A model generated the notes under the pieces. It worked only from the letters and a program-made list of their open reading frames with translations. It did not search any database and had not been told where the DNA came from. This document shows positions 16,756 to 24,894 of a stretch of DNA of 46,833 bases, one piece after another (the first letter of the stretch is position 1; the number at the start of each line of letters is the position of its first letter). Location of the stretch: positions 1-46,833 of the forward strand of contig NZ_BNAY01000019.1 in assembly GCF_014654365.1 (NCBI RefSeq), written 5' to 3'. The translations under genes were made by a program, and so were the position numbers. The DNA comes from Amycolatopsis oliviviridis. Its GTDB lineage: Bacteria; Actinomycetota; Actinomycetes; Mycobacteriales; Pseudonocardiaceae.

Positions 16756-17856
16756 GTGGCCGGAACCGTACCGGGTGAAGCCGCCCGACCCGACGTTCCC
16801 GCGGACGTCACCCCGACGAAGGACGGCGAGGCCGCCGTCACCGAAGCGGCCCAGTCCCGATTCCCCATCCCCGACGCCGCCGCGCTCAGCCTGCTCGGCT
16901 CGAGGGACGAAAACCTCCGAGTCGCCGAGGAACTCCTCGCCGCCGACGTCCACGTCCGGGGCAACGAGGTCACCTTGACCGGCGCCCCCGCCGACGTCGC
17001 CTTCGCCGAACGCGTCTTCGCCGAACTCGTGACGCTCGCCGGCCGCGGCCAGCAGGTCGACCCGGCCACCGTCCGCCGCACCGTCGGCATGCTCTCCACC
17101 GGTGACCACGAGTCACCGGCCGAAGTGCTGAGCATGAACATCATCTCCCGGCGCGGCAAGACGATCCGGCCCAAGACGCTCAACCAGAAGCGCTACGTCG
17201 ACGCCATCGACAAGCACACCATCGTCTTCGGCATCGGCCCCGCCGGTACCGGCAAGACGTACCTCGCCATGGCCAAGGCCGTCCAGGCGCTGCAGGCCAA
17301 GCAGGTCACCCGCATCGTGCTGACCCGCCCCGCCGTCGAAGCGGGCGAGCGCCTCGGCTACCTGCCGGGCACGCTCAACGAGAAGATCGACCCGTACCTG
17401 CGCCCGCTCTACGACGCGCTGCACGACATGGTCGAGCCCGAGTCGATCCCGCGGCTGATGCAGGCGGGCACCATCGAGATCGCGCCGCTCGCGTACATGC
17501 GCGGCCGCACCCTCAACGACGCCTTCATCATCCTCGACGAGGCGCAGAACACCACGCCGGAACAGATGAAGATGTTCCTCACCCGGCTCGGGTTCGGCGC
17601 CAAGATCGTCGTCACCGGCGACGTCACCCAGGTCGACCTCCCCAACGGCCAGAAGAGCGGCCTGCGGGTGGTCCGGGACATCCTCGAAGGCGTCGAGGAC
17701 CTGCACTTCGCCCAGCTCACCAGCCAGGACGTCGTGCGGCACAAGCTCGTCGGCGACATCGTCGACGCGTACGAGAAGTGGCAGGCGCTGCAGGACAGCC
17801 AGGACCAGGGCGGTCGTGGCCAAAGCAGCGGGTGGAAAGGGCAGCGCCGTTCATGA
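16756..17856 (+). CDS. phoH: PhoH-family ATPase
   Basis: 366 residues. The N-terminal KH-like segment (to about 120) is followed by a P-loop ATPase/helicase-like domain with Walker A GPAGTGKT, EAGERLGYLPGTLNEKIDPYLRP and Walker B FIILDEAQN, and TGDVTQVDLP. PhoH proteins are linked to RNA metabolism and neighbour YbeY in most bacteria. GTG start. Its stop overlaps the ybeY ATG (ATGA), so translation is probably coupled. Confidence 0.95.
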   Translation: MAGTVPGEAARPDVPADVTPTKDGEAAVTEAAQSRFPIPDAAALSLLGSRDENLRVAEELLAADVHVRGNEVTLTGAPADVAFAERVFAELVTLAGRGQQVDPATVRRTVGMLSTGDHESPAEVLSMNIISRRGKTIRPKTLNQKRYVDAIDKHTIVFGIGPAGTGKTYLAMAKAVQALQAKQVTRIVLTRPAVEAGERLGYLPGTLNEKIDPYLRPLYDALHDMVEPESIPRLMQAGTIEIAPLAYMRGRTLNDAFIILDEAQNTTPEQMKMFLTRLGFGAKIVVTGDVTQVDLPNGQKSGLRVVRDILEGVEDLHFAQLTSQDVVRHKLVGDIVDAYEKWQALQDSQDQGGRGQSSGWKGQRRS

Positions 17857-18407
17857 GCATCGAGATCGCCAATGAATCGGGCGTGAACGTCGACGAGACC
17901 TCGATCGTGTCGGCCGCGCGGTTCGCGCTCGACAAGATGGAGGTCAGCCCGCTCGCCGAGCTGTCCATCCTGCTCGTCACCCTCGAGGTGATGGAGGACC
18001 TGCACGAACGGTGGATGGACCTGCCCGGTCCCACCGACGTGATGGCCTTCCCGATGGACGAGCTCGACTCGTCCCGCCGCCCCGACGCGCCCGACGCCTC
18101 ACCCGCGCTGCTCGGCGACATCGTGCTGTGCCCGGCGTTCGCGAAGGACCAGGCCAAGACGGCAGGCCACGCCCTGATGGACGAGCTGCACCTGCTCACC
18201 ACCCACGGCGTGCTGCACCTGCTCGGCTACGACCACGCCGAACCCGCCGAGGAACGCGAGATGTTCGGCCTGCAGAAGCGGATCCTCGGCGAGTTCCAGG
18301 CGGCCGTCGCCGCGCACAACAAGCGCGACGCGCAGCGTTCCGCGGACGACAGGCTCCTCGGCACCGCCGGCCTCGACGCCGTGCCCGCCGAAGAACCTCC
18401 CGCCTAG
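17853..18407 (+). CDS. ybeY: Endoribonuclease YbeY
   Basis: 184-residue metal-dependent RNase used in 16S rRNA 3'-end maturation and ribosome quality control. The metal motif HGVLHLLGYDH matches HxxxHxxGxxH, and PTDVMAFPMDE is the usual upstream segment. The start at 17853 overlaps the phoH stop. A longer in-frame upstream reading falls inside phoH and is not needed. The C-terminal 25 residues are alanine- and acid-rich and not conserved. Confidence 0.95.
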   Translation: MSIEIANESGVNVDETSIVSAARFALDKMEVSPLAELSILLVTLEVMEDLHERWMDLPGPTDVMAFPMDELDSSRRPDAPDASPALLGDIVLCPAFAKDQAKTAGHALMDELHLLTTHGVLHLLGYDHAEPAEEREMFGLQKRILGEFQAAVAAHNKRDAQRSADDRLLGTAGLDAVPAEEPPA

Positions 18408-18417
18408 GCCCGCGGAC

Positions 18418-19770
18418 ATGGGTAGTCCCACGGCCCTGCTGGTCATCGCCATCGCGCTGATCCTGCTCGCCGGGGTGTTCGCGGCCGCCGACGCGGCGGT
18501 CAGCACGGTCTCCAAGGCCCGCGCCGACGGTCTCGTCCGGCTCGGCAGGCCCGGCGCGCGTCAGCTGTCCCTCGTCATCGCCGAACGCCGCCGCCACATC
18601 AACCTGATCCTGCTGCTGCGGATGACCTGCGAGCTGACCGCCACCGTGCTGGTCACCGTCGACATCCTCGGCTGGATCCGGCCGTTGTGGCTCGCCATCG
18701 TCGTCGCCGCGGGCGTGATGGTCGTGGTGAGTTACGTGATCATCGGGGTCGGCCCGCGCACCCTCGGCCGCCAGCACCCGTACCGGATCGGTCTCGTCGT
18801 CGCGGGCCCCGTCCGCGTCCTCGGATCCATCCTCGGCCCGCTCAGCAGGCTGCTGATCGTCCTCGGTAACGCCATCACCCCCGGCCGGGGTTTCCGCGAA
18901 GGCCCGTTCACCTCCGAAGTCGAGCTGCGCGAACTGGTCGACCTCGCCCAGGAACGCGGCGTCGTCGAGGAATCCGAACGCGAGATGATCCACTCGGTGT
19001 TCGAACTCGGCGACACCGTCGCGCGCGAGGTCATGGTGCCGCGGACCGAGATCGTCTGGATCGAGCACGACAAGACCGTCCGCCAGGCGCTCGCGCTGGC
19101 CCTGCGCACCGGGTTCACCCGGCTGCCGGTGATCGGCGACTCCGTCGACGACGTCGTGGGCGTGGTCAACATCAAGGACCTCATGCCCGCGTACATGGCC
19201 GAGGGCGGGTCGCAGCGCCTGGTCGAGGAGCTGATGAACCCGGCGAGCTTCGTACCGGACTCGAAGCGGCTCGACGACCTGCTCAAGGAGATGCAGGTCT
19301 CGCACAACCACATGGCGATCGCCGTCGACGAGTACGGCGGCACCGCGGGCCTGCTCACCATCGAGGACATCCTCGAAGAGATCGTCGGCGAGATCACCGA
19401 CGAATCCGACACCGACGAACGCCCCGAGGTCGAAGAACTCGAAAGCGGCGCGGTCCGGGTCTCGTCCCGGCTCTCGATCGACGACCTGGGCGAACTGTTC
19501 GGGATCGACCTCGAAGACCACGACGTGGAGACCGTGGGCGGGCTGCTCGCGGAGCGACTGGGTAGGGTCCCGCTGCCGGGGGCCGAAGCCGAGGTCGCCG
19601 GACTTCGGCTGTTCGCCGAAGGCGGTAAGGACCGGCGAGGGCGGATGCGGATCACCACGGTGGTCGTCCACCCCGCCGACGCGGACGCGGTGACCGACGC
19701 AGCCCAGGGCAGGCGCCGCACCCGGGTCCCGCAGCCCGATGAAAGTGACAGGAGTGTCGAACATGCCTGA
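18418..19770 (+). CDS. CNNM/CorC-type membrane protein with CBS pair (HlyC/CorC family)
   Basis: 450 residues. The N-terminal DUF21 membrane domain (about 1-170, several hydrophobic helices) is followed by tandem CBS domains (VMVPRTEIVWIEHDKTV; MAIAVDEYGGTAGLLTIEDILEEIVGEI). A C-terminal CorC/HlyC domain completes it. Members bind adenine nucleotides and are tied to Mg2+ or Co2+ efflux. It sits 10 bases after ybeY and overlaps the next gene by 8 bases. It corresponds by position to M. tuberculosis Rv2366c. Confidence 0.92.
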   Translation: MGSPTALLVIAIALILLAGVFAAADAAVSTVSKARADGLVRLGRPGARQLSLVIAERRRHINLILLLRMTCELTATVLVTVDILGWIRPLWLAIVVAAGVMVVVSYVIIGVGPRTLGRQHPYRIGLVVAGPVRVLGSILGPLSRLLIVLGNAITPGRGFREGPFTSEVELRELVDLAQERGVVEESEREMIHSVFELGDTVAREVMVPRTEIVWIEHDKTVRQALALALRTGFTRLPVIGDSVDDVVGVVNIKDLMPAYMAEGGSQRLVEELMNPASFVPDSKRLDDLLKEMQVSHNHMAIAVDEYGGTAGLLTIEDILEEIVGEITDESDTDERPEVEELESGAVRVSSRLSIDDLGELFGIDLEDHDVETVGGLLAERLGRVPLPGAEAEVAGLRLFAEGGKDRRGRMRITTVVVHPADADAVTDAAQGRRRTRVPQPDESDRSVEHA

Positions 19771-20089
19771 GCTGGACGCCGAGGACCAGAAGCTGGTGAC
19801 CCTGGCCAGGTCCGCGCGAGCCCGCACCCAGGCCGAGGAAGGCGCGGCGCTCCGCGACACCGACGGCCGCACCTACGCGGCGAGCACGGTCGACCAGCCG
19901 TCGTTCAAGCTCACCGCGCTGCAGGCCGCCGTCGCCGCAGCCGTTTCGAGCGGAGCCGAAGGAATCGAAGCCGCCGTCGTGGTCACCGGCGTGGGCCTGC
20001 TCAAGGAGGCGTCCGTGCACGCGGTGCGCGACATCGCCGCGGAGGCCCCCATCTATCTCGCCGACCCCAGTGGCAAGGTGCTGAACTGA
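19763..20089 (+). CDS. Small cytidine-deaminase-fold protein (Rv2365c-like)
   Basis: 108 residues with the outline of a cytidine-deaminase-like fold: DGRTYAASTVDQPSFKLTALQAAVAAAVSSG, then VVVTG..LLKEASVHAVRDIA. It lacks the HAE and PCxxC zinc ligands of a real deaminase, so catalysis is doubtful. The ATG at 19763 is chosen over one at 19739 because GGAG lies eight bases upstream. It overlaps corC by 8 bases and shares TGATG with era. The same position is held by Rv2365c in M. tuberculosis. Function unknown. Confidence 0.8.
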   Translation: MPELDAEDQKLVTLARSARARTQAEEGAALRDTDGRTYAASTVDQPSFKLTALQAAVAAAVSSGAEGIEAAVVVTGVGLLKEASVHAVRDIAAEAPIYLADPSGKVLN

Positions 20090-20988
20090 TGGCCGAGCCG
20101 CATCGTTCCGGTTTCGCCTGTTTCGTCGGGCGGCCCAACGCGGGCAAATCGACGCTGACCAACGCGCTCGTCGGCAGCAAGGTGGCGATCACCTCCAGCA
20201 AACCGCAGACCACCCGGCACGCCATCCGCGGCATCGTCCACCGCGACGACGCCCAGCTCGTGCTCATCGACACGCCGGGCCTGCACCGGCCGAGGACACT
20301 GCTCGGCGAGCGGCTCAACGACATCGTCCACTCGACATGGTCTGAAGTGGACGTTGTCGGGCTTTGCGTGCCCGCCAACGAAAAAGTCGGCCCCGGCGAC
20401 CGGTTCATCGCCGCCGAACTCAAGAAGATCGCCAAGCGGACCCCGGTGATCGGCGTCGTCACCAAGACCGATCTCGTGAAACCCGAGCAGGTCGCCGAGC
20501 AGTTGCTCGCGCTGCAGGAGGTCATGGAGTTCGCCGAACTCATCCCGGTGTCCGCTGTGGACGGTTTCCAGGTCGGCGCGCTCTCGGACCTCCTGGTGCG
20601 TCACCTTCCCGAAGGTCCGCAGCTGTATCCGGGCGGCGAACTCACCGACGAGCCCGAGCAGACCCTGGTCGCCGAGCTGATCCGCGAGGCCGCGCTGGAA
20701 GGTGTCCGGGACGAACTCCCGCATTCGATCGCCGTCACCGTCGAGGAGATGCTGCCACACGAAGGCCGGGACGACATGATCGACGTGCACGCGTTCCTCT
20801 ATGTGGAACGGCCGAGCCAGAAGGGCATCATCCTCGGGCACAAGGGTGAGCGCCTGAAAGACGTCGGCGCCCGCGCCCGGCAGCAGATCGAAGGCCTTCT
20901 CGGCTCGAAGGTGTACCTCGACCTTCACATCAAGGTCGCCAAAGAGTGGCAGCGCGACCCCCGTCAGTTGCGACGGCTGGGCTTCTGA
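20089..20988 (+). CDS. era: GTPase Era
   Basis: 299-residue GTPase that binds the 3' end of 16S rRNA and checks 30S assembly. The G1 motif GRPNAGKST, switch region SKPQTTRH, G3 DTPGL and G4 TKTD are all visible. The C-terminal KH domain follows, with IILGHKGERLKDVGARARQQIEGLLG. The start codon shares a base with the preceding stop. It ends the ybeY-corC-era run. The amidase and recO that usually follow era in relatives are displaced here. Confidence 0.97.
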   Translation: MAEPHRSGFACFVGRPNAGKSTLTNALVGSKVAITSSKPQTTRHAIRGIVHRDDAQLVLIDTPGLHRPRTLLGERLNDIVHSTWSEVDVVGLCVPANEKVGPGDRFIAAELKKIAKRTPVIGVVTKTDLVKPEQVAEQLLALQEVMEFAELIPVSAVDGFQVGALSDLLVRHLPEGPQLYPGGELTDEPEQTLVAELIREAALEGVRDELPHSIAVTVEEMLPHEGRDDMIDVHAFLYVERPSQKGIILGHKGERLKDVGARARQQIEGLLGSKVYLDLHIKVAKEWQRDPRQLRRLGF

Positions 20989-21144
20989 CTGAACGGAATG
21001 TCTCGATTCGGTCGCGGAGACCGGTTGATGATGTGGAACCGGACGGGTGACCTTAGAGTCTCACTCCTCGACTCCGGTGATCGCTGATCGGGCGGCGGCG
21101 CGCGGAGCGATTTCCACATCTCATTCGTGAAGGGAAAGCGGTAA

Positions 21145-21486
21145 ATGACCGACAACCAGGGCCTGCCCAACTACTCCGGCGACCCTCAGGGCGGTGGCGG
21201 CTTTAACAACCCCGGCCCGCCGCCCAACAACAACCTGGTGTGGGCGATCCTCACCACGATCCTGTGCTGCCTGCCCTTCGGCATCGTCGCGATCGTCAAG
21301 GCGAACCAGGTGAACACCCTCTGGGCGCAGGGCCAGCCCGCCGCCGCGCAGGAAGCGGCCGACGCCGCCAAGAAGTGGTCGATCATCGCGGCGATCGTCG
21401 GTGGCGTGCTCATCGTTCTGTACGTTGTCCTGGTCGTCTTCCTCGGCGTCTTCGCGGCTTCGGTGGACGTGAACAACTACCGCTGA
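21145..21486 (+). CDS. Dispanin/CD225-like small membrane protein, copy 1
   Basis: 113 residues. A Pro/Gly/Asn-rich N-terminus of about 30 residues is followed by two hydrophobic segments (NNLVWAILTTILCCLPFGIVAIV and the C-terminal IIAAIVGGVLIVLYVVLVVF) joined by a polar loop with QVNTLWAQGQ..AA...A. This is the IFITM/dispanin (CD225) pattern, including the double Cys and GIVAIVK. Bacterial members have no settled function. It is the first of six consecutive membrane-protein genes, 26 bases ahead of a close paralog. GAAGGGAAAGCGG precedes the ATG. Confidence 0.85.
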   Translation: MTDNQGLPNYSGDPQGGGGFNNPGPPPNNNLVWAILTTILCCLPFGIVAIVKANQVNTLWAQGQPAAAQEAADAAKKWSIIAAIVGGVLIVLYVVLVVFLGVFAASVDVNNYR

Positions 21487-21511
21487 TCCTTGTGATCGAG
21501 GGGGAGGCCTC

Positions 21512-21862
21512 ATGACCGACCAGTACCCGAACTACCCGCCTCCGGGCGGGCCACCGCCGCAGCAGCCGTATTACGGTGGCATGCCGAACTACGGTCCGCC
21601 GCCGGACAACAACCTGGTGTGGGCCATTCTCTGCACGGTGTTGTGCTGCTTGCCGCTGGGTATCGTGGCGATCGTGAAGTCGAGCCAGGTGCAGACGTTG
21701 TGGTCGCAGGGCTTCCACGCCGAAGCCCAGAAAGCCGCCGACGACGCGAAGAAGTGGTCCATGTGGGGAGCGATCGCCACCGGCGGTCTTTTCCTGCTGT
21801 ACATCATCTTCATCGTGGTGATGATCATCATCGGCGCGTCGGCGGGAAGTTTCACGCCGTGA
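21512..21862 (+). CDS. Dispanin/CD225-like small membrane protein, copy 2
   Basis: 116 residues and clearly paralogous to the preceding gene. It has a Pro/Tyr-rich N-terminus (YPNYPPPGGPPPQQPYYGG), then NNLVWAILCTVLCCLPLGIVAIVKSSQV, a loop, AKKWSMWGAI and a final hydrophobic helix. GAGGGGGAGG precedes the ATG. Its stop overlaps the GTG of the DUF2752 gene (GTGA). The tandem pair suggests local duplication. Confidence 0.85.
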   Translation: MTDQYPNYPPPGGPPPQQPYYGGMPNYGPPPDNNLVWAILCTVLCCLPLGIVAIVKSSQVQTLWSQGFHAEAQKAADDAKKWSMWGAIATGGLFLLYIIFIVVMIIIGASAGSFTP

Positions 21863-22311
21863 CGTCGTCCGTCTACACGGGGTTCCCGGCGCGCGGGTTC
21901 AAAGCACGGACCCGCGCGTTGGGACCACCCCTCGCCATCGCCGCCGGCGCCGCCGCGGGATGCGTCGTCCTCTGGCTGGGCGATCCCACCACCCCGGGCG
22001 GACCGCTTCCGGTCTGTCCCACCAAAGCACTGCTCGGCATCGCCTGCCCCGGTTGCGGCGGCATGCGCATGGTCTACAGCGCGCTGCACGGGGACATCCC
22101 CGCCGCGCTGCACTACAACGCGGTGTCCTTTGTGATCCTTCTGCTGCTCGTCTGGAGCACCGTCGCCTGGGCGGTCGGCAGGCTCCGCGGCCGGTCGGTC
22201 GACAGCTGGCTGCACTGGCGCTGGACGCCGCTCGCGTTCGGCGTCGTGTTCGTCGTCTGGTTCGTCATCCGTAACCTGCCCTTCGCCCCGTTCACCTCGC
22301 TCTACGTCTGA
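21859..22311 (+). CDS. DUF2752 membrane protein
   Basis: 150 residues. The diagnostic DUF2752 stretch is CPTKALLGIACPGCGGMRMVYSALHGDIPAAL, followed by two further hydrophobic helices. The GTG start at 21859 overlaps the preceding stop (GTGA). The conserved cysteines in ACPGCGG hint at metal or thiol chemistry, but the family has no known role. Part of the same rightward run as the dispanin genes. Confidence 0.85.
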   Translation: MTSSVYTGFPARGFKARTRALGPPLAIAAGAAAGCVVLWLGDPTTPGGPLPVCPTKALLGIACPGCGGMRMVYSALHGDIPAALHYNAVSFVILLLLVWSTVAWAVGRLRGRSVDSWLHWRWTPLAFGVVFVVWFVIRNLPFAPFTSLYV

Positions 22312-22456
22312 GCGCCGGGCCGAGGCCCGGATCGTCGGTGGCACCGAGTACGCTCCCGCGCACCGGTCTGCTCGGTGTATCCATGCCGTACATTCAGCCC
22401 GGGTCGCCGCACGAGGCCCCGTGCGCCAGGGGCGAGGAACCAGCGAGGGGATTTCG

Positions 22457-23803
22457 ATGACCACTCCCTACGGCCAGCAGCCGCCGGGACAGGAGCCGCC
22501 GCCCGGATCCGGGCCCCCGCCGGGGGACGGGCAGCAGCAGTCACCGCAGCCGCAGCAGCCGTTCGGACAGCAGCCATCGGGAGAGCAGCCCTCGCCGTTC
22601 GGTCAGCAGCCTCCGCAGGGTGACCAGTCTTCGCCGTTCGGGCAGCAGCCCGCCGGTGAGCAGCCGTCATCGCCGTTCGGGCAGCAGCCCGCGCAGCCCC
22701 AGGGGGACCAGCCGTCGCCGTTCGGCCAGCAGCCGCAGCAGCAGTCCCCGTTCGGTCAGCAGCCCCAGCAACCGCAGCAGCCGTTCGGCGCGCAGCCGCA
22801 GCAGTCGCCGTTCGGGCAGCAACCCCAGCAGGCTTCGCCGTTCGGCCAGCCGCAGGGTCAGCCTTCGCCGTTCGGGCAGCCGGGCCAGCAGTCCCCCTTC
22901 GGCCAGACCGCCACCCAGTTCGGCCCGCGGACCGACTACGCCCACTGGGGCCTGCGCGCGGCCGGGACCTTGATCGACTTCGCGCCGATCGCCGTGCTCC
23001 CGATCATCGGCGCCATCATCGCCACGAACGTGAGCTCGGTCATCGGCGGCATCATCGCCGGTGTCGGCTACCTCGCGGGGCTCGTCTGGACCGTCTACAA
23101 CCGTTGGTTCAAGATGGGCACCACCGGCCAGTCGCTCGGCAAGAAGATCGTGAAGATCAAGCTCGTCCGCGAGGCCGACGGGCAGCCGATCGGCCCGCTG
23201 ATGGCCTTCGTCCGGGATCTGTGCCACAACCTGGACGGCTGGGTCTGCGGCCTCGGTTACCTCTGGCCCCTGTGGGACGAGAAGAAGCAGACGTTCGCCG
23301 ACAAGATCCTCAACACCGTCGTCGTCCCCGGCGAGGCCGACGCCGCGCCCGCGTCGGCGCCGTTCGGCCAGTCGCCGGGCTTCCCCGCGCCGCCTTCGCC
23401 GTCGTTCCCCGCGCAGCCCGCGCCGTCCCAGCCCTTCGGCCAGCAGCCGCAGCAGCCGTTCGGCGCGCAGCAGCAGCCGGGCCAGTTCGGTCAGCAGCCG
23501 CAGCCGCAGCAGCCGCAGCAGCCCCAGCCGCAGCCGTTCGGGCAACAGCCGCAACAGCCGCCGTCGCAGCCGTTCGGTCAGCAGCCGCAGGGAACCGCGG
23601 CGCCTTCCCCGGAGTCCCAGGCCGGAGCGGGCTTCGGAGAGCCCGAGCCGACCCAGGTGCTCCGCCCGGGTCAGCAGCCTCAGCAGGCGCCGTCCGGGTT
23701 CGACGAAGCCGAGCCGACGCAGAAGATAACGCCGGAGCAGCTGAGGCAGCAGCTGCCCGGGGCGGAGGATGGGCCGAACGGGCCCGGAACACCGCAGCAG
23801 TAA
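22457..23803 (+). CDS. RDD-domain membrane protein with long Gln/Pro-rich arms
   Basis: 448 residues in three parts. Residues 1-154 are low-complexity PFGQQP/SPFGQQPQ repeats. An RDD membrane domain follows at about 155-290 (GLRAAGTLIDFAPIAVLPIIGAI, WFKMGTTGQSLGKKIVKIKLV, DEKKQTFADKILNTVVV). A second PFGQQPQ-rich arm at 290-448 carries two EPTQ motifs (EPTQVLRPGQ and EAEPTQKITPEQL) near the end. RDD proteins are poorly characterised and some are linked to ion exchange. The ATG at 22457 is used because GAGGGG lies just upstream. The repeated arms are probably disordered. Confidence 0.85.
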   Translation: MTTPYGQQPPGQEPPPGSGPPPGDGQQQSPQPQQPFGQQPSGEQPSPFGQQPPQGDQSSPFGQQPAGEQPSSPFGQQPAQPQGDQPSPFGQQPQQQSPFGQQPQQPQQPFGAQPQQSPFGQQPQQASPFGQPQGQPSPFGQPGQQSPFGQTATQFGPRTDYAHWGLRAAGTLIDFAPIAVLPIIGAIIATNVSSVIGGIIAGVGYLAGLVWTVYNRWFKMGTTGQSLGKKIVKIKLVREADGQPIGPLMAFVRDLCHNLDGWVCGLGYLWPLWDEKKQTFADKILNTVVVPGEADAAPASAPFGQSPGFPAPPSPSFPAQPAPSQPFGQQPQQPFGAQQQPGQFGQQPQPQQPQQPQPQPFGQQPQQPPSQPFGQQPQGTAAPSPESQAGAGFGEPEPTQVLRPGQQPQQAPSGFDEAEPTQKITPEQLRQQLPGAEDGPNGPGTPQQ

Positions 23804-23857
23804 GGAACGACCGGCGGGATCCCCCCGCCGGGAAGCGCGACAACAGTGGGGAACCCG

Positions 23858-24346
23858 ATGACGAACCCGTACGGACAGCAGCCCGGCTACGGCCAGCAGC
23901 AGCCCTATGGCCAGCAGCCTCAGCCCGGCTACGGACCCCCGTCCGGTGCCACGCCCGCACCGTACGGTCAGCCTTCGGGCGCGACCCCGATGCCGTACGG
24001 GCAGCCGGCGCCGTACGGCCAGCCGTCCCCGTACGGTCAGCCCGCGCCGTATGGCCAGCCCGCGCCGTATGGCGCTCCGGGCGGCATGCCCGGTGGTGGC
24101 GACATCAACTCGATCCCGGACTACAAGACCTGGGCGATCGTCAGCATCTTCTTCGGCGGCATCCTCGGCATCTTCGCGATCATGAAGTCCAACGAGGTCG
24201 GCACCTACAAGGCGCAGGGCAACTACGCGATGGCCGAGCAGGCGTCGCGGACGACCAGGACCCTGTGCATGGTCGGCAACATCCTGGCAGGCGTCGGCTG
24301 CCTGTTCGGTCTGCTGTACATCATCATCGCCGCAGCTTCGTTCTGA
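23858..24346 (+). CDS. Dispanin-like membrane protein with PYGQP repeats, copy 3
   Basis: 162 residues. The first 85 are Tyr/Gly/Gln/Pro repeats (PYGQPAPYGQPSPYGQP). They are followed by DYKTWAIVSIFFGGILGIFAIMKSNEVGTYKAQGNYAMAEQASR and a final hydrophobic helix. GIFAIMKSNEV and the following loop match the CD225-like layout of the two genes upstream of DUF2752. The ATG at 23858 (MTNPYGQQ) is preferred over a GTG four codons earlier because the next paralog begins with the same residues. Confidence 0.82.
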   Translation: MTNPYGQQPGYGQQQPYGQQPQPGYGPPSGATPAPYGQPSGATPMPYGQPAPYGQPSPYGQPAPYGQPAPYGAPGGMPGGGDINSIPDYKTWAIVSIFFGGILGIFAIMKSNEVGTYKAQGNYAMAEQASRTTRTLCMVGNILAGVGCLFGLLYIIIAAASF

Positions 24347-24381
24347 GAACTCGAGTCAAGCTCTAAATCCAAGAGGAACAC

Positions 24382-24822
24382 ATGACCAACCCATACGGCC
24401 AGCAACAGCCCTACGGACAGCAGCCGCCGGGCTACGGGCCCCCGTCCGGTGGCATGCCGGCCCCGTACGGTCAGCCCGCGCCGTACGGCCAGCCTGCCCC
24501 GTACGGCCAGCCGGGCTACGGTCCCGGAGGCATGCCGGGCGGCGACATGAACGCCATCAAGGACTACAAGGGTTGGGCCATCGCGTCGCTGTTCCTCGGC
24601 GGCGTCATCCTCGGCATCTTCGCGATCATGAAGTCCAACGAGGTCAGCACCTACAAGATGCAGGGCAACTACGCGATGGCGGAGGCGGCCTCGCGAACCA
24701 CGAAGACGCTCTGCCTGGTGTCCTCCATTTTGGGAGGCGTCGGCTGTGTGTTCGCGATCATCATGGTCATCGTATCGATCGTCGCGGCTTCGACGGTGAG
24801 CTGCTACAGCGGGTACTGCTGA
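24382..24822 (+). CDS. Dispanin-like membrane protein with PYGQP repeats, copy 4
   Basis: 146 residues and a close paralog of the preceding gene. It begins MTNPYGQQQPYGQQ, has a shorter repeat arm (about 55 residues), then DYKGWAIASLFLGGVILGIFAIMKSNEVSTYKMQGNYAMAEAASR, and a C-terminal hydrophobic helix ending in a Cys-containing tail (SCYSGYC). AAGAGGAA precedes the ATG. It is the last gene of the rightward run and is followed by a hairpin terminator. Confidence 0.82.
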   Translation: MTNPYGQQQPYGQQPPGYGPPSGGMPAPYGQPAPYGQPAPYGQPGYGPGGMPGGDMNAIKDYKGWAIASLFLGGVILGIFAIMKSNEVSTYKMQGNYAMAEAASRTTKTLCLVSSILGGVGCVFAIIMVIVSIVAASTVSCYSGYC

Positions 24823-24839
24823 CAAGCGGCATGTGGAAG

Positions 24840-24880
24840 ACACGTAGCGGGGGTGTCGTCGGCGCCCCCGCTTCGTGTTT
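24840..24880. terminator. Terminator between convergent dispanin and lanT genes
   Basis: ACACGTAGCGGGGG (24840-24853) pairs with CCCCCGCTTCGTGT (24865-24878) with one mismatch and an 11-base loop, followed by TT. It lies between the rightward stop at 24822 and the leftward lanT stop at 24895, so it can serve both transcripts. Confidence 0.75.
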
Positions 24881-24894
24881 CCAAACCTTCTTGT

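Noticed and set aside
21145..24822. Dispanin-like genes as immunity genes of the lanthipeptide cluster
   Set aside because: They run on the opposite strand, are separated by a terminator, have housekeeping-like composition and resemble no LanI protein.
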